The translations under genes and the position numbers were made by a program. A stretch of 64,000 nt of DNA from Nitrospiraceae bacterium. Lineage in GTDB: Bacteria > Nitrospirota > Thermodesulfovibrionia > UBA6902. The first letter of the stretch is position 1. Each line of letters starts with the position of its first letter. The stretch lies in contig QZKO01000028.1 in NCBI GenBank assembly GCA_003599505.1, positions 1-64,000 of the forward strand, written 5' to 3'. Below, piece by piece: positions 42,117 to 53,042 of this stretch. The notes beneath the pieces are model-generated. The model searched no databases. It saw only the letters and a program-made list of their open reading frames with translations, and was not told where the DNA came from.

Positions 42117-42929
42117 ATGAACGATATTACGTCTGCAACCTTATACAAATTCGATAAGCTGAAAGACACTCTGAAAGCCATGGACCGCGTAATCATCGCT
42201 TATTCAGGCGGTGTTGACAGCGCCTTCCTCCTGAAAGCCGCCTCGCTGTCAGTGCCCGGAGAGATACTCGCTGTTACCGGAATTTCAGAGAGCCTCCCTG
42301 AAGAAGAGCTTTCTTTCGCAAGAGAATTGGCATCTTCACTCAGTGTTAAACATCTGACGATATTTACCGAAGAGCTCAAGAATGAAAATTACGTCAGCAA
42401 CCCCCCGGACAGATGCTATTATTGCAAAAAAGACCTTTTCAGAAGACTCAGACAGATAGCCTCGGATGAAAATTTTACCTGCATCCTCGATGGAACAAAC
42501 GCGGATGACGCAAACGACTGGCGTCCCGGCAGGCGCGCAGCCCGGGAGGAAGAGGTAGTGAGCCCCCTGCTTGAAGCAGGGCTGACTAAAAAGGAAATAC
42601 GCGAGCTCTCACGAAACCTCGGCCTTTCAACCTGGGACAAACCTGCAACCCCATGCCTTTCTTCACGCTTCCCCTACGGTCACAGTATTACTGCGGAAGC
42701 GCTTGACAGAGTTCACAGGGCGGAGAAATATTTAAAACAACTCGGTATCAAAGAACTCAGGGTCAGGAATCATTCTGAAACAGCGAGAATCGAGGTCCAT
42801 CCGGAAGATTTCGGAATAGTGTTAAATGACACGGTCAGAGAAAAAATTATTGCCTTTCTGAAGTCGATAGGCTATAAAAATGTCACCCTTGATCTCCAGG
42901 GTTTCAGAAGCGGCAGCGCGAATGAATGA
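42117..42929 (+). CDS. larE: LarE-type ATP-dependent sacrificial sulfur transferase
   Basis: 270 residues of the PP-loop ATPase type: IIAYSGGVDSAFLLKA (about 26-41), SNPPDRCYYCKKDLF (about 96-110) and DKPATPCLSSRFPYG (about 175-189), the segment that carries the sacrificial Cys in LarE. It makes the nickel-pincer cofactor of lactate racemase-like enzymes together with LarB and LarC, neither of which is in the window. It overlaps the Fe-S gene (ATGAATGA). Confidence 0.87.
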   Translation: MNDITSATLYKFDKLKDTLKAMDRVIIAYSGGVDSAFLLKAASLSVPGEILAVTGISESLPEEELSFARELASSLSVKHLTIFTEELKNENYVSNPPDRCYYCKKDLFRRLRQIASDENFTCILDGTNADDANDWRPGRRAAREEEVVSPLLEAGLTKKEIRELSRNLGLSTWDKPATPCLSSRFPYGHSITAEALDRVHRAEKYLKQLGIKELRVRNHSETARIEVHPEDFGIVLNDTVREKIIAFLKSIGYKNVTLDLQGFRSGSANE

Positions 42930-44112
42930 TACAGCTTATCAGAATGAGCTCTCAAAATGCGTCCGCTGCGGCGCCTGCAAGACATTATGCCCGACCTTCC
43001 TTACAACGCTGAATGAGACCATGGGCGCGAGGGGAAGGGTCGCTATGCTGGGCGGGCTCGAAGAAAACCGCCTCTCTCCCACAAAAACACTTGCCGAAAA
43101 GATATACAGCTGCATGCTCTGCGAGGCGTGCAGGGACCTCTGTCCCGCAGGGATTAATATACCCGAGATTGTTTATCAGGGCAGGGCCAGGCTGAAAGAC
43201 TCATTCAGAAAAGGATTTCTTCTCAGGACTGCGTTGAAGCATTCAATAACAAGAATGGACACGGCTTTTACTGTGCTGAGATGGGCGCAGAAAATCCTGT
43301 ATGCGCCTTTGTTTTACAAAGGGACACTCTCTCACATGCCTGAAATAGTTTCCGAGCCTTTCAAGAACAGCTTTCAGGTATACAAGCAAAAGAAAAAGGC
43401 CGGCAGGATCGCCATATTCGCCGGATGCAGTGTTAATTATTTTTACCCTGAACTGGGGAGGGCGCTCTCACGGGTCCTATTCAAAAAGGGATATGAAGTC
43501 GTCGTTTTTAAAGGGGAGTCATGCTGCGGCGCTCCATTGAGGTCGGCGGGACTGAAAGACGAAGCGATATCACTTGCCAGGAGGAACGTTGAACATTTCA
43601 GTAAAGTCAGGGCCGAGGCAATAATCAGCCTGTGTCCCACTTGCGCCACGGTAATCCGTGATCAATACCCTCATCTTGCGGGAAATACTATTTCGAATTT
43701 CATGGACATACACGAATTTTTAATTAAATATAATATAGCAGCCGGCCTTGAAATCAATCCGGCGGTCGTCACCTATCACGACCCGTGCCATCTTCATTTC
43801 GCTCTTGGAATTACGGATGAACCGAGGCAGATCCTTAAAGGCATCAAAGGGGTTGAATTTGTTGAAATGCGGCACGCGCATGAATGCTGCGGCTTCGCGG
43901 GGTTATTCAGCCTGTATTTTAACGATATTTCCAGGGACATAGGGAAAAGGAAGATTGAAAATATCATCAATACGAAGGCGGATACCGTTGTCACCTCATG
44001 TCCGGGCTGCATTATGCAGCTTGAGAACCTGAGGAGGATGACAAACGCTGAGATAAATATAAGGCACATCGTTGAGGTGATTGATGAAGCAATGAGCAAT
44101 TCTGTAGAATAA
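42922..44112 (+). CDS. GlcF/HdrD-like Fe-S oxidoreductase with two CCG domains
   Basis: 396 residues. Two [4Fe-4S] ferredoxin motifs near the N-terminus ([14 protein letters not shown] and [15 protein letters not shown]) and two CCG domains ([13 protein letters not shown] with GESCCGAP, and [12 protein letters not shown] with HECCGFAG). This is the Fe-S subunit of glycolate or lactate dehydrogenases. No flavoprotein GlcD partner is adjacent. Start chosen at ATG 42922, overlapping the larE stop. With LarE upstream a lactate/2-hydroxyacid route is plausible. Confidence 0.87.
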   Translation: MNDTAYQNELSKCVRCGACKTLCPTFLTTLNETMGARGRVAMLGGLEENRLSPTKTLAEKIYSCMLCEACRDLCPAGINIPEIVYQGRARLKDSFRKGFLLRTALKHSITRMDTAFTVLRWAQKILYAPLFYKGTLSHMPEIVSEPFKNSFQVYKQKKKAGRIAIFAGCSVNYFYPELGRALSRVLFKKGYEVVVFKGESCCGAPLRSAGLKDEAISLARRNVEHFSKVRAEAIISLCPTCATVIRDQYPHLAGNTISNFMDIHEFLIKYNIAAGLEINPAVVTYHDPCHLHFALGITDEPRQILKGIKGVEFVEMRHAHECCGFAGLFSLYFNDISRDIGKRKIENIINTKADTVVTSCPGCIMQLENLRRMTNAEINIRHIVEVIDEAMSNSVE

Positions 44113-44188
44113 AGGCATTGGGTTCGGGGAGGAGCCAAGTGAAACCCCCTCTTCGGACCCTCGACCCCTTGAACCCTTGAACCCAATT
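44112..44188. repeat. TTGGGTTC...GAACCCAA inverted repeat with CCCTTGA heptamers
   Basis: The right arm has CTCGACC, CCTTGAA and CCCTTGA words in 7-bp phase; the left arm GGGTTCGGGGAGG is partly complementary. Confidence 0.75.
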
Positions 44189-44203
44189 AAACAGGAGGTT
44201 TTA

Positions 44204-44848
44204 ATGAAATTTTTTATCGACACTGCCAATGCGAAGGAAATCAGAGAGGCGTGGGAACTGGGCGTTATCGACGGCGTCACAACCAACCCGTCTCTGATAT
44301 CAAAGGAGAAAAGAAACCCCGTGGAGCTGCTCCGGGAAATCTGCGAAATAGTCGACGGCCCTGTAAGCGCCGAGGCGGTCAGCCTTGACGCTGAAGGCAT
44401 GGTGAAAGAAGCGCATGAACTGGCGAAGATCCATAAAAATATTGTAATCAAAATCCCCATGACAAAAGACGGACTGAAGGCTGTAAAAAAACTCTCCCAA
44501 AGCGGGATAACGACAAACGTCACCCTGATTTTTTCGCCTAATCAGGCCTTGCTGGCCGCAAAGGCAGGCGCGACGTTTGTAAGCCCTTTTGTCGGAAGGC
44601 TTGACGACATAACACATTACGGCATGGACCTTGTGGGGCAGATACTTGAAGTCTACGAAAACTATGCCTTTGAAACCGAGGTTATTGTTGCGAGTATCCG
44701 CAACCCCCTCCATGTGCTTGACGCCGCGCGTATGGGCGCCCATATAGCGACGATCCCTTTTGCCGTCATCGAACAGCTTTCAAAACATCCGCTTACGGAC
44801 ATCGGTATCGAGAAGTTTCTTAAGGACTGGGAAAAAGTGCCGAAATAA
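44204..44848 (+). CDS. fsa: Transaldolase / fructose-6-phosphate aldolase (TalC/FSA type)
   Basis: 214 residues from ATG 44204, which has an AGGAGG ribosome site. Family motifs: [28 protein letters not shown], the Schiff-base Lys in [11 protein letters not shown] (near 86), [15 protein letters not shown] and [13 protein letters not shown]. Short subfamily (about 215) that acts as transaldolase in non-oxidative pentose metabolism or as F6P aldolase; the sequence alone does not decide. Confidence 0.93.
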   Translation: MKFFIDTANAKEIREAWELGVIDGVTTNPSLISKEKRNPVELLREICEIVDGPVSAEAVSLDAEGMVKEAHELAKIHKNIVIKIPMTKDGLKAVKKLSQSGITTNVTLIFSPNQALLAAKAGATFVSPFVGRLDDITHYGMDLVGQILEVYENYAFETEVIVASIRNPLHVLDAARMGAHIATIPFAVIEQLSKHPLTDIGIEKFLKDWEKVPK

Positions 44849-44849
44849 A

Positions 44850-44885
44850 TACAGAGGTCAGGGATTAGGGGTCAGGTTCAGTAAA
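44850..44885. repeat. GGTCAGG heptamer array between fsa and fmdB
   Basis: AGGTCAG, GGATTAG and GGGTCAG in 7-bp phase before an AGGAGG ribosome site. Confidence 0.6.
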
Positions 44886-44902
44886 AAAGGAGGATATATC
44901 GT

Positions 44903-45121
44903 ATGCCGGTCTATGAATATAAGTGCGACGACTGTTCGGAGAATTTTGAGAGATTGGTCTCCGGGGCAAACCCCGACGTCTCCTGTCCGAAGTGCAGCTC
45001 AAAGAACATCAAAAAGAAGTTCTCTCTCTTCGGTATGAGCGGCGTTGAAAAACCGGTCACTTCCGCAGGGGGCTCCGGATGCTCTTCATGCACCTCATCC
45101 ACATGCAAGTCCTGCCGTTGA
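44903..45121 (+). CDS. FmdB-family zinc ribbon protein
   Basis: 72 residues. MPVYEYKCDDCSENFERLV and CPKCSSKNIKKKFS make the FmdB/CxxC_CxxC_SSSS zinc ribbon, followed by a Gly/Ser/Cys-rich tail (SGCSSCTSSTCKSC). A putative regulator of unknown target in many anaerobes. A strong AAGGAGG ribosome site lies before ATG. Confidence 0.93.
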   Translation: MPVYEYKCDDCSENFERLVSGANPDVSCPKCSSKNIKKKFSLFGMSGVEKPVTSAGGSGCSSCTSSTCKSCR

Positions 45122-45133
45122 GAACGTCAATTT

Positions 45134-45232
45134 GCCACTGATCTACACAGATCGACACGGATTTTTTGAATTGTAAGCAAGTTATGATTTAATTTTTTAT
45201 CTTATCTGTGCTTATCCGTGTTCATCTGTGGC
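45134..45232. repeat. GCCACTGAT...ATCTGTGGC inverted repeat
   Basis: Left arm GCCACTGATCTACACAGATC, then GACACGG; right arm TATCTGTGCTTATCCGTGTT, then CATCTGTGGC. Same family as 22824 and 51131. It fills the convergent spacer between fmdB and the GT39 gene and could terminate both. Confidence 0.85.
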
Positions 45233-45236
45233 AAGG

Positions 45237-46994
45237 TTACTTTTCCGGCAGGTACACCGTCACAAAGGGCCTGAACCCGAATATCCCCTCTGATGTGTCG
45301 AAGTCTTTACTTTTGCTGTAACCCTTCAACTCCTTCTCGATATAATCCGGCAATGCTTTAACATGTCCGTTTGATATGACGGCGATTGCCTCACTCTGTT
45401 CAGAGAATCCCCCCTGTCCCCCCTTTTTCAAAGGGGGGTTATCATAATACCGCGGGGTCTTAAACTCCCAGGTAAACCGCAGCGGCGATGTATTGATCCC
45501 GTCATAAGGAAGAGAGTATGCAGCAGCATCCTGATAATAAATCTCATTCTCCAGATACAGATCAAGGACAGGAACGGCCACCGCAAGATTCACGCTTGTC
45601 TCACTTGAAGGAATGGTGAAGACCCTGACCCTTCCAGGTTCCGCTGAATCCAGGAATTCTCCGGCGCTCTTTATATTCACCATACTATTTTTCTGCAAAA
45701 AGGGCAGATATGAAAATATCGCGACAGCAAGCGCGGAAAATATGACGCCGAAAATGATAAACCTCCTGGTCCCGGCAATCCTGATTTTCTGAAGACCGTA
45801 AGATGCCATAAGAGTAAGCATGGGGAAAACGACCATTACATAGCGGGACCTTTTTATCTGAAAGACTATAACGAGGAGTATGAGCCAGCATATGATTACA
45901 TACTTCAAGTCCCTTCTTTTGACGGCTTCATAAACTGAATACAGGGCCGCTAATGTAATCAGCGGGTGCACCTGGAAAAGAAAAGTTGAGACAAAGCTTT
46001 CACCCCACCGCTTCAGTCCCGGCGCCTGATATTCCTGCAGGAATTTTATTTGCTGCGAAATGACGTCAAATTTAAGCAGGGTTGCAGCGGCGACAAGCGC
46101 CCCGGCGATTACGGCGACAGAGATGCCGCGCCTGTAGGGGCAAGCCCCCGTGCCTGCCCCTCTGCCTCCACGGCTTGAGGGCAACCACTGGGGGTTGCCC
46201 CTACAGGTAATTAAATACACCACCCATATCACCGGCAAAACAGAAAGCATCATCCACGTCGAATATTTTGAGAATACGGCGCTGAATACAGCGAGGGACG
46301 CAAGCACAATCCATATGCCGCCTTTTTCAACAGCTTTACAGAATGTATAAATCGAAAGGGTCAGGAAAAACATCGTGGGTACGTCGGTAAGCATCAACGG
46401 GACCTGTGAGAATAAATACGGAATTCCCAGGAGCAGCGCGCCCGCGGAAAACCCTGTCTCCTCATCCCATAAAATCTTGCCGGTATAAAAAGTAAGCACA
46501 ACCGTCATCGAGAACAGAAACGTCGTGAAAATCTGAATATACGCCCGTGATTCACCTGAAAATCTGAATATTACGCCGTAAATAAAAGAAACAAGGGGCG
46601 TATCGGTCCACGCGAAAATCTCCCGACCCCATTCCTGGAAGAAATAACGTATCCCGTAAATCTCAAGATGCTTCGCCTGTGTGAAATACCGTGACGTATC
46701 GACGATGACTTCCGGTTCACTCCAGAATATCGCGCTCAGGCCGAATGAAATGATAAACAGGAAGAGAGCGGGTCTTGATTTATAAAATGGAGATATAGAG
46801 AGCAGATAAGCGAAAATTATGCCGAGGATTAAAAGCGGTATGAACCACATCAGGTCCATGTGGGCAAAAGTCCACTGCCAGCTTGTCAGCCTGTTGTCGT
46901 CAGCGGAGCGGAAGGTATACTGCAGAAGGAAAATAAGCAGGAACAGCAGGGCAATGAAAATAAAATTGTATAATGACTTTTTATCAGCGGGCAT
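45237..46994 (-). CDS. Membrane glycosyltransferase, GT39/ArnT-like
   Basis: 585 residues with about ten membrane helices (first at 9-25, FIFIALLFLLIFLLQY). The first periplasmic loop has the acidic motif of GT39-type enzymes (VIVDTSRYFTQAKHLEIYG, then FFQEWGREIF). It would transfer a sugar from a polyprenyl phosphate to a lipid or protein. Two unrelated repeats sit in frame: a GT-rich element (46131-46207, coding GNPQWLPSSRGGRGAGTGA) and a palindromic element (45406-45440, coding NPPLKKGGQGGF). The latter is in the C-terminal periplasmic part, so both probably fall in loops. Confidence 0.82.
   Translation of the reverse strand: MPADKKSLYNFIFIALLFLLIFLLQYTFRSADDNRLTSWQWTFAHMDLMWFIPLLILGIIFAYLLSISPFYKSRPALFLFIISFGLSAIFWSEPEVIVDTSRYFTQAKHLEIYGIRYFFQEWGREIFAWTDTPLVSFIYGVIFRFSGESRAYIQIFTTFLFSMTVVLTFYTGKILWDEETGFSAGALLLGIPYLFSQVPLMLTDVPTMFFLTLSIYTFCKAVEKGGIWIVLASLAVFSAVFSKYSTWMMLSVLPVIWVVYLITCRGNPQWLPSSRGGRGAGTGACPYRRGISVAVIAGALVAAATLLKFDVISQQIKFLQEYQAPGLKRWGESFVSTFLFQVHPLITLAALYSVYEAVKRRDLKYVIICWLILLVIVFQIKRSRYVMVVFPMLTLMASYGLQKIRIAGTRRFIIFGVIFSALAVAIFSYLPFLQKNSMVNIKSAGEFLDSAEPGRVRVFTIPSSETSVNLAVAVPVLDLYLENEIYYQDAAAYSLPYDGINTSPLRFTWEFKTPRYYDNPPLKKGGQGGFSEQSEAIAVISNGHVKALPDYIEKELKGYSKSKDFDTSEGIFGFRPFVTVYLPEK
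45406..45440. repeat. CCCCCTTTTTCAAAGGGGGG element inside the GT39 gene
   Basis: Reverse-complement relative of the mqnB element at 9612; both have an A/T core flanked by G/C runs and a second G-run. Confidence 0.8.
46131..46207. repeat. 77-bp CCTGTAGGGGCAA...TTGCCCCTACAGG element inside the GT39 gene
   Basis: Terminal 13-bp inverted repeats are perfect; the interior repeats GGGGGTTGCCC and TGCCTGCCCC words. Same family as 39583-39636. Confidence 0.85.
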
Positions 46995-47049
46995 TGCTTA
47001 TGATACTAAGGAGTTCCCTAATAAAGCCACAATAGTTGTCATTCCGGAT

Positions 47050-49194
<2,145 letters not shown>

Positions 49195-49318
49195 TCAGCG
49201 GGGACGGCTGAAATTCCATCATCAGGTTATCATAAATAACGTTTATCAGTCTTCACAAATGACAGCAGGGAAAGGACAAATGAGGGGGAAAACAATAAAA
49301 CAATGAGGAGGACATGGC

Positions 49319-49600
49319 ATGAAAACAAAATTCATTAAGACGGCGACTTTTATGTTGATCGCGGTATTCCTTTTCACGGGGACCTTGTTTGCCGCGGGTG
49401 AAAAGACGGCGGTAAATATCAATCAGGCCACCGTCAAAGAGCTTTCGGCGCTTCCCGGATTGGGCAAAAAGAAGGCCGAGGCGATAATAAGCTACAGGGA
49501 GCAGAACGGCAAATTCAAGAGCGCCGATGAGGTCAAAAAAGTAAAAGGTATAGGAGAGGACATCTTCGCGAGGATTAAAGACCTGATAGTAATCGAGTAG
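49319..49600 (+). CDS. comEA: ComEA-like helix-hairpin-helix DNA-binding protein
   Basis: 93 residues: signal peptide (KTATFMLIAVFLFTGTLFAA, about 6-25) and a ComEA HhH domain (VNINQATVKELSALPGLGKK, AEAIISYREQNGKFKSADEV, KKVKGIGEDIFARIKDLIVI). Exported short form that may bind DNA in the periplasm for uptake. A GAGGAGG ribosome site precedes ATG. A strong terminator follows. Confidence 0.93.
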   Translation: MKTKFIKTATFMLIAVFLFTGTLFAAGEKTAVNINQATVKELSALPGLGKKKAEAIISYREQNGKFKSADEVKKVKGIGEDIFARIKDLIVIE

Positions 49601-49615
49601 GCAAACCGTATCGAA

Positions 49616-49666
49616 CAATAAAGCTGTCTCCCGGTCTTCCCCCCTTAGCCGGAGACAGCTTTATTG
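49616..49666. terminator. Strong bidirectional hairpin terminator after comEA
   Basis: CAATAAAGCTGTCTCC (49616-49631) and its exact complement (49651-49666) enclose a 19-nt loop, with A/T-rich flanks on both sides. Confidence 0.85.
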
Positions 49667-49745
49667 TTTCTTGCCGGCCCCTCTCAACTTTTTCAAGGAA
49701 AGGCTGAGGACTTTTTTTGTATTATATACGACAGGACAAACAATT

Positions 49746-50189
49746 ATGAGCCTGACAGAAGATGCAATCCGACAGATATTCGAGCACGCGGTCCGGACAT
49801 ACCCGGACGAATGCTTCGGTGTCGTAACCGGAAAGGGTCCTGAACAGACTGTTCACAAATGCGAAAACATACAGAATAAAATCCGGGAAAAAGACCCCGG
49901 AAGATATACTGATTCGCGTACCGGCTATTTCGTCGACAGGAAGAAGTTCGATACCATTATCTCGGCGGCAGAGCGTAGAGGGGAAAAAGTCGTTGCCCTT
50001 TACCATTCACACCCGGACATCGAAGCGTATTTCTCATCCACGGACATTGAAGCTCAAACCGTGTTCGGCGAGCCGGAATTCCCTGAAGCCCTGCAGATCG
50101 TGGTTTCCGTCATGAACGGAAAAATACACGACATGAAAAGATTCAAATGGGACAGGGACAAACGCTGTTTTATAACTTTGAAAAGTTAA
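49746..50189 (+). CDS. JAB/MPN (JAMM) metalloprotease-like protein (second copy)
   Basis: 147 residues from ATG 49746. JAMM zinc site: Glu in PDECFGVV (near 22), YHSHPDIEAYFSSTD (His-Ser-His-Pro with S-x-x-D near 85-100). It resembles the Mec/CysM-type bacterial JAB peptidases that process sulfur-carrier proteins in cysteine synthesis, and a cysK gene exists at 9.9 kb but not nearby. No ThiS/MoaD-like gene is adjacent. It is 34 bp upstream of a Usp gene, mirroring the pair at 3.9-4.9 kb. Confidence 0.87.
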   Translation: MSLTEDAIRQIFEHAVRTYPDECFGVVTGKGPEQTVHKCENIQNKIREKDPGRYTDSRTGYFVDRKKFDTIISAAERRGEKVVALYHSHPDIEAYFSSTDIEAQTVFGEPEFPEALQIVVSVMNGKIHDMKRFKWDRDKRCFITLKS

Positions 50190-50223
50190 TAACCATGATA
50201 CAATATAGAAAAAGGGGTATATT

Positions 50224-51111
50224 ATGAAAATACTGCTTGCCACAGACGGCTCGGAATATTCCGAGGCGGCAGCAAGATTCCTGAAAAGATTCACCCTTAC
50301 AAAAGAAGACGAAATCCTCATTTTGTACGCGATAAACGTGCTTCCTGTCTTCAGCGAGCTGGAAGCCTTCTATGTGGACTTCGGTGAGATAAGGAAAGAG
50401 GTCGCCCCCAGAATCCTCGGCGCGGCGGCCGACATTCTGAAAACGGCAAACGCAAAAACAGGCAGCGTGTTTGTTGAAGATTTCCCTGACAGGGCCATTG
50501 TCAATAAAGCGGATGAAGAAGATGTCGACCTCGTTGTTATGGGCGCGCGGGGACTGAGAGGGTTCGGTTCTTATATAACCGGAAGCGTAACAAGGCTCGT
50601 GGCAATAAACTCTCCCAGACCGGTCCTCGTCATTAAACCCCCTCAGCGGGAAATATCCGGGAAACTGAAAATCCTCTTTGCAACCGACGGCTCAGGACAG
50701 TCCGAAGAGATGGGTAGGACCCTGTCTTCAATACCCTTCCCTGAAGATACCGGGGTGACTATCTTGAATGTGGTGTTCCCGGTCCTTTCCGACATACCTG
50801 AAAGGTTTGTCCTGGAAATAGATGACAGGATGAAGGAACTGGCAGCAGGCGCCCGCGAGGCTGAATCAAGGGAATCGGAAAAAATTATAAAAAAGGCCCA
50901 GGAATATTTAGGGAATAAATTTTCGAAAATAGAAAAAATAACAAAGTTCGGGGACCCCTCCGGAGAGATTCTTCATACGGCGGAAGAGGTAAAGGCCGAT
51001 ATTATCGCTGTGGGAAGCAGCGGGATGAGGGGGATCAGGGGGATGCTGGGCAGTGTCTCACGGTATGTCCTTAATCATTCAAAATGCTCGGTCTTAATCG
51101 GCAAGGTTTGA
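50224..51111 (+). CDS. Universal stress protein, two tandem UspA domains
   Basis: 295 residues made of two Usp folds (1-140 and 150-295). Each has the start strand ILLATDGSEYSEAA / ILFATDGSGQSEEM and the ATP signature: GARGLRGFGSYITGSVTRLV (about 114-133) and GSSGMRGIRGMLGSVSRYVL (about 267-286). Cytoplasmic nucleotide-binding stress protein. The gene is next to a JAMM protease gene, again as at the first locus. Confidence 0.92.
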   Translation: MKILLATDGSEYSEAAARFLKRFTLTKEDEILILYAINVLPVFSELEAFYVDFGEIRKEVAPRILGAAADILKTANAKTGSVFVEDFPDRAIVNKADEEDVDLVVMGARGLRGFGSYITGSVTRLVAINSPRPVLVIKPPQREISGKLKILFATDGSGQSEEMGRTLSSIPFPEDTGVTILNVVFPVLSDIPERFVLEIDDRMKELAAGAREAESRESEKIIKKAQEYLGNKFSKIEKITKFGDPSGEILHTAEEVKADIIAVGSSGMRGIRGMLGSVSRYVLNHSKCSVLIGKV

Positions 51112-51130
51112 TCATCCTGAAAAGGTTCCA

Positions 51131-51219
51131 GCCACAGATAAACGCAGATGAACACGGATAGTTAATAAATAAATCACCCACTTTATCTTTATCCGCGTCC
51201 ATCCGTGTTAATCCGCGGC
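51131..51219. repeat. GCCACAGATAAACGC...ATCCGCGGC inverted repeat
   Basis: Left arm GCCACAGATAAACGCAGATG then AACACGGAT; right arm TTATCCGCGTCCATCCGTGT then TAATCCGCGGC. Third copy of the family at 22824 and 45134, in a convergent spacer. Confidence 0.85.
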
Positions 51220-51239
51220 TTTTATTCGAGCCCCGCAAA

Positions 51240-51686
51240 TCATACCTCAACCTCCATCAACACTGCGTCATCATCCGGCTTATGATAATAGTTCTTCCTT
51301 TTGCCTGTCACTTTAAAACCGAACTTTTCATACAACCTTATGGCAGCAGTGTTTGACTGTCTTACCTCAAGTGTGAGCTGTGTGGCAGGTTTTGTCCGTC
51401 TTAGTTCATCAAGGGCTTCACTGAGAAGCATGCCCGCAATCCCTTTCCGCCGGGACTCCGGCAAGACCGTGATATTCAGCAGGTGGGTCACATCCAGAAT
51501 GGTCCGCACGCACACGTATCCCGTAACCCGGCCGTTTGAAACAGCCACTTTCAGAATCGTGTCTTTCTTCCCAAGCTCATACTTGAACGAATTAAGCGAC
51601 CAGGGGGTTGAATAACACAGGTTCTCTATTGCGTGGACCTCCGCAAGGTCCGCAGACGTCATCTGCCTTATCGTTACCCCTTCCAC
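51240..51686 (-). CDS. rimI: Ribosomal protein S18-alanine N-acetyltransferase
   Basis: 148-residue GNAT enzyme: VRTILDVTHLLNITVLPESR, acetyl-CoA loop RRKGIAGMLLSEAL (about 82-95), LEVRQSNTAAIRLYEKFGF and a C-terminal KRKNYYHKPDDDAVLM, the RimI tail. Overlaps tsaB by 13 bp, the usual tsaB-rimI pairing. Confidence 0.92.
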   Translation of the reverse strand: MEGVTIRQMTSADLAEVHAIENLCYSTPWSLNSFKYELGKKDTILKVAVSNGRVTGYVCVRTILDVTHLLNITVLPESRRKGIAGMLLSEALDELRRTKPATQLTLEVRQSNTAAIRLYEKFGFKVTGKRKNYYHKPDDDAVLMEVEV

Positions 51687-52360
51687 CTGATTTCCGCCTC
51701 GGACCTGCGTATGTAAAAAGGGGCAAGACCCGCCGGGTCTTCGACTATTCCCTGTTTTAATTTTTCCAGGGCTATTTCTCCCACAGTCGATGCCGAGGGA
51801 GACATCCTCGACGCCGGAGCGAAAACAGCCCTGTCACCCGCTATCTTCTGAATAAGCCCCGAATATATTTTCACGCCGTCTCCCGTGAACACGACCGGCC
51901 CGTTAATCTGCCGCAACAATTCAGCAGGGCTTATAACGGTTTCAGGAAGAATCTTCCTGCAGGCGCCGCCTTCCCACCTGTAAAGCGCGGCGTATACTTC
52001 GTCCCTTCTTGCGTCGAGCATCGGGCATATCACGTAAGAACAGAAAGGAAGGGCCCTCGCGAAGGCGTCAAGCGTAGGCACTGAAACAACCGGCTTGCCG
52101 GCGGCGTATGAAAAGCCTTTTACGGTGCTGAGACCGATCCTGAGACCTGTAAAAGAGCCCGGCCCGATCGACACGGCAAATGCGTCAATGTCATTGATGG
52201 AAATGCCGGCAGACCTTAAAAGCCACTCGATAGAGGGCATAAGTCTTTCCGCATGCGCTATCTTGACGTCGACCCGGACCTCGCCGACAAGCCCATCGGC
52301 GTCATCGAGTATGGCGACACTGCCCGCGATCGTCGCTGTTTCAACAGCGAGTATTTTCAT
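51674..52360 (-). CDS. tsaB: tRNA N6-threonylcarbamoyladenosine protein TsaB
   Basis: 228 residues, ASKHA fold: KILAVETATIAGSVAI, HAERLMPSIEWLLR, VSIGPGSFTGLRIGLSTVKG (about 64-83), LDARRDEVYAALYRW. It acts with TsaD and TsaE in t6A37 modification; these are not in the window. Confidence 0.95.
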   Translation of the reverse strand: MKILAVETATIAGSVAILDDADGLVGEVRVDVKIAHAERLMPSIEWLLRSAGISINDIDAFAVSIGPGSFTGLRIGLSTVKGFSYAAGKPVVSVPTLDAFARALPFCSYVICPMLDARRDEVYAALYRWEGGACRKILPETVISPAELLRQINGPVVFTGDGVKIYSGLIQKIAGDRAVFAPASRMSPSASTVGEIALEKLKQGIVEDPAGLAPFYIRRSEAEIRWKG

Positions 52361-52374
52361 AGCAATTTATTGTT

Positions 52375-52402
52375 GCAGGGGCGATTCATGAAGCGCCCCT
52401 AC
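52375..52402. repeat. GCAGGGGCG...CGCCCCTAC palindrome overlapping a stop codon
   Basis: Arms GCAGGGGCG (52375-52383) and CGCCCCTAC (52394-52402). The TAG stop of the DsbA-like gene (52401-52399, minus strand) is inside. Confidence 0.85.
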
Positions 52403-53025
52403 TTTAAAATGCTTCTCAGGATCAGAATCGTATTGTCCCTTAAGATACTCACATTGTGGTCGAGCATGTGCGGACTTACCTTTAAATTGCCCGCTATAAT
52501 CAAAGTAGGCGTCTCGTCAATACCGTATATCCGCGAGCGCGTTATCGCCTCCTCCGCGTCAAGGGCCTTTTCTCCTGTCCGCAGCCTGCGGCTGAAATCA
52601 AAACCGAGCCCGACTTTGGCGCCAAGCCTTTCAAGGACTTCAAGGTTGCCGATGTCTTTCTTCTCAATAAAGAAGGCCTCGAAAAGCGCCTTTTTCATTT
52701 CTTCTCCCTTGCCCGCTTCATCAGCAAGAAAAAAAGCCTCGGCAGGTTTTGAAGAGCCTTTGCCCCAGTGGATCGGGACAACCTTCCACTTTATCTTTTT
52801 GGGAAAATTACCCTTGATGACCGGTATATATTTTTCGAAATCATAACAATGTCCGCAGTAGAAGCTGAAGAACTCAAGGACCTCAACCTGCCCGCCGTCA
52901 AAAACAAACCTCTGCCCCGGCACTCCATCATATACTCCCATGATGGACGGTCTTTGCTGCGCGTTCGCAATGAGCGGAAACAATATTACAACCGAAAAGA
53001 TAATAAATAATTTTTTAAAGTTCAT
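52399..53025 (-). CDS. DsbA-family thiol-disulfide oxidoreductase
   Basis: 208 residues from ATG 53025, which has a GGAGGAGAGG ribosome site; an upstream start at 53046 is less likely. Signal peptide (FKKLFIIFSVVILFPLIANA), then a thioredoxin fold with FFSFYCGHCYDFEKY (CGHC, as in DsbA) and the cis-Pro segment TPTLIIAG. A periplasmic dithiol oxidase. It follows the cytochrome fusion gene, whose heme and disulfide maturation it might serve. Last codon and stop come from a palindromic repeat. Confidence 0.9.
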   Translation of the reverse strand: MNFKKLFIIFSVVILFPLIANAQQRPSIMGVYDGVPGQRFVFDGGQVEVLEFFSFYCGHCYDFEKYIPVIKGNFPKKIKWKVVPIHWGKGSSKPAEAFFLADEAGKGEEMKKALFEAFFIEKKDIGNLEVLERLGAKVGLGFDFSRRLRTGEKALDAEEAITRSRIYGIDETPTLIIAGNLKVSPHMLDHNVSILRDNTILILRSILK

Positions 53026-53042
53026 TCCTCTCCTCCTTTTAA

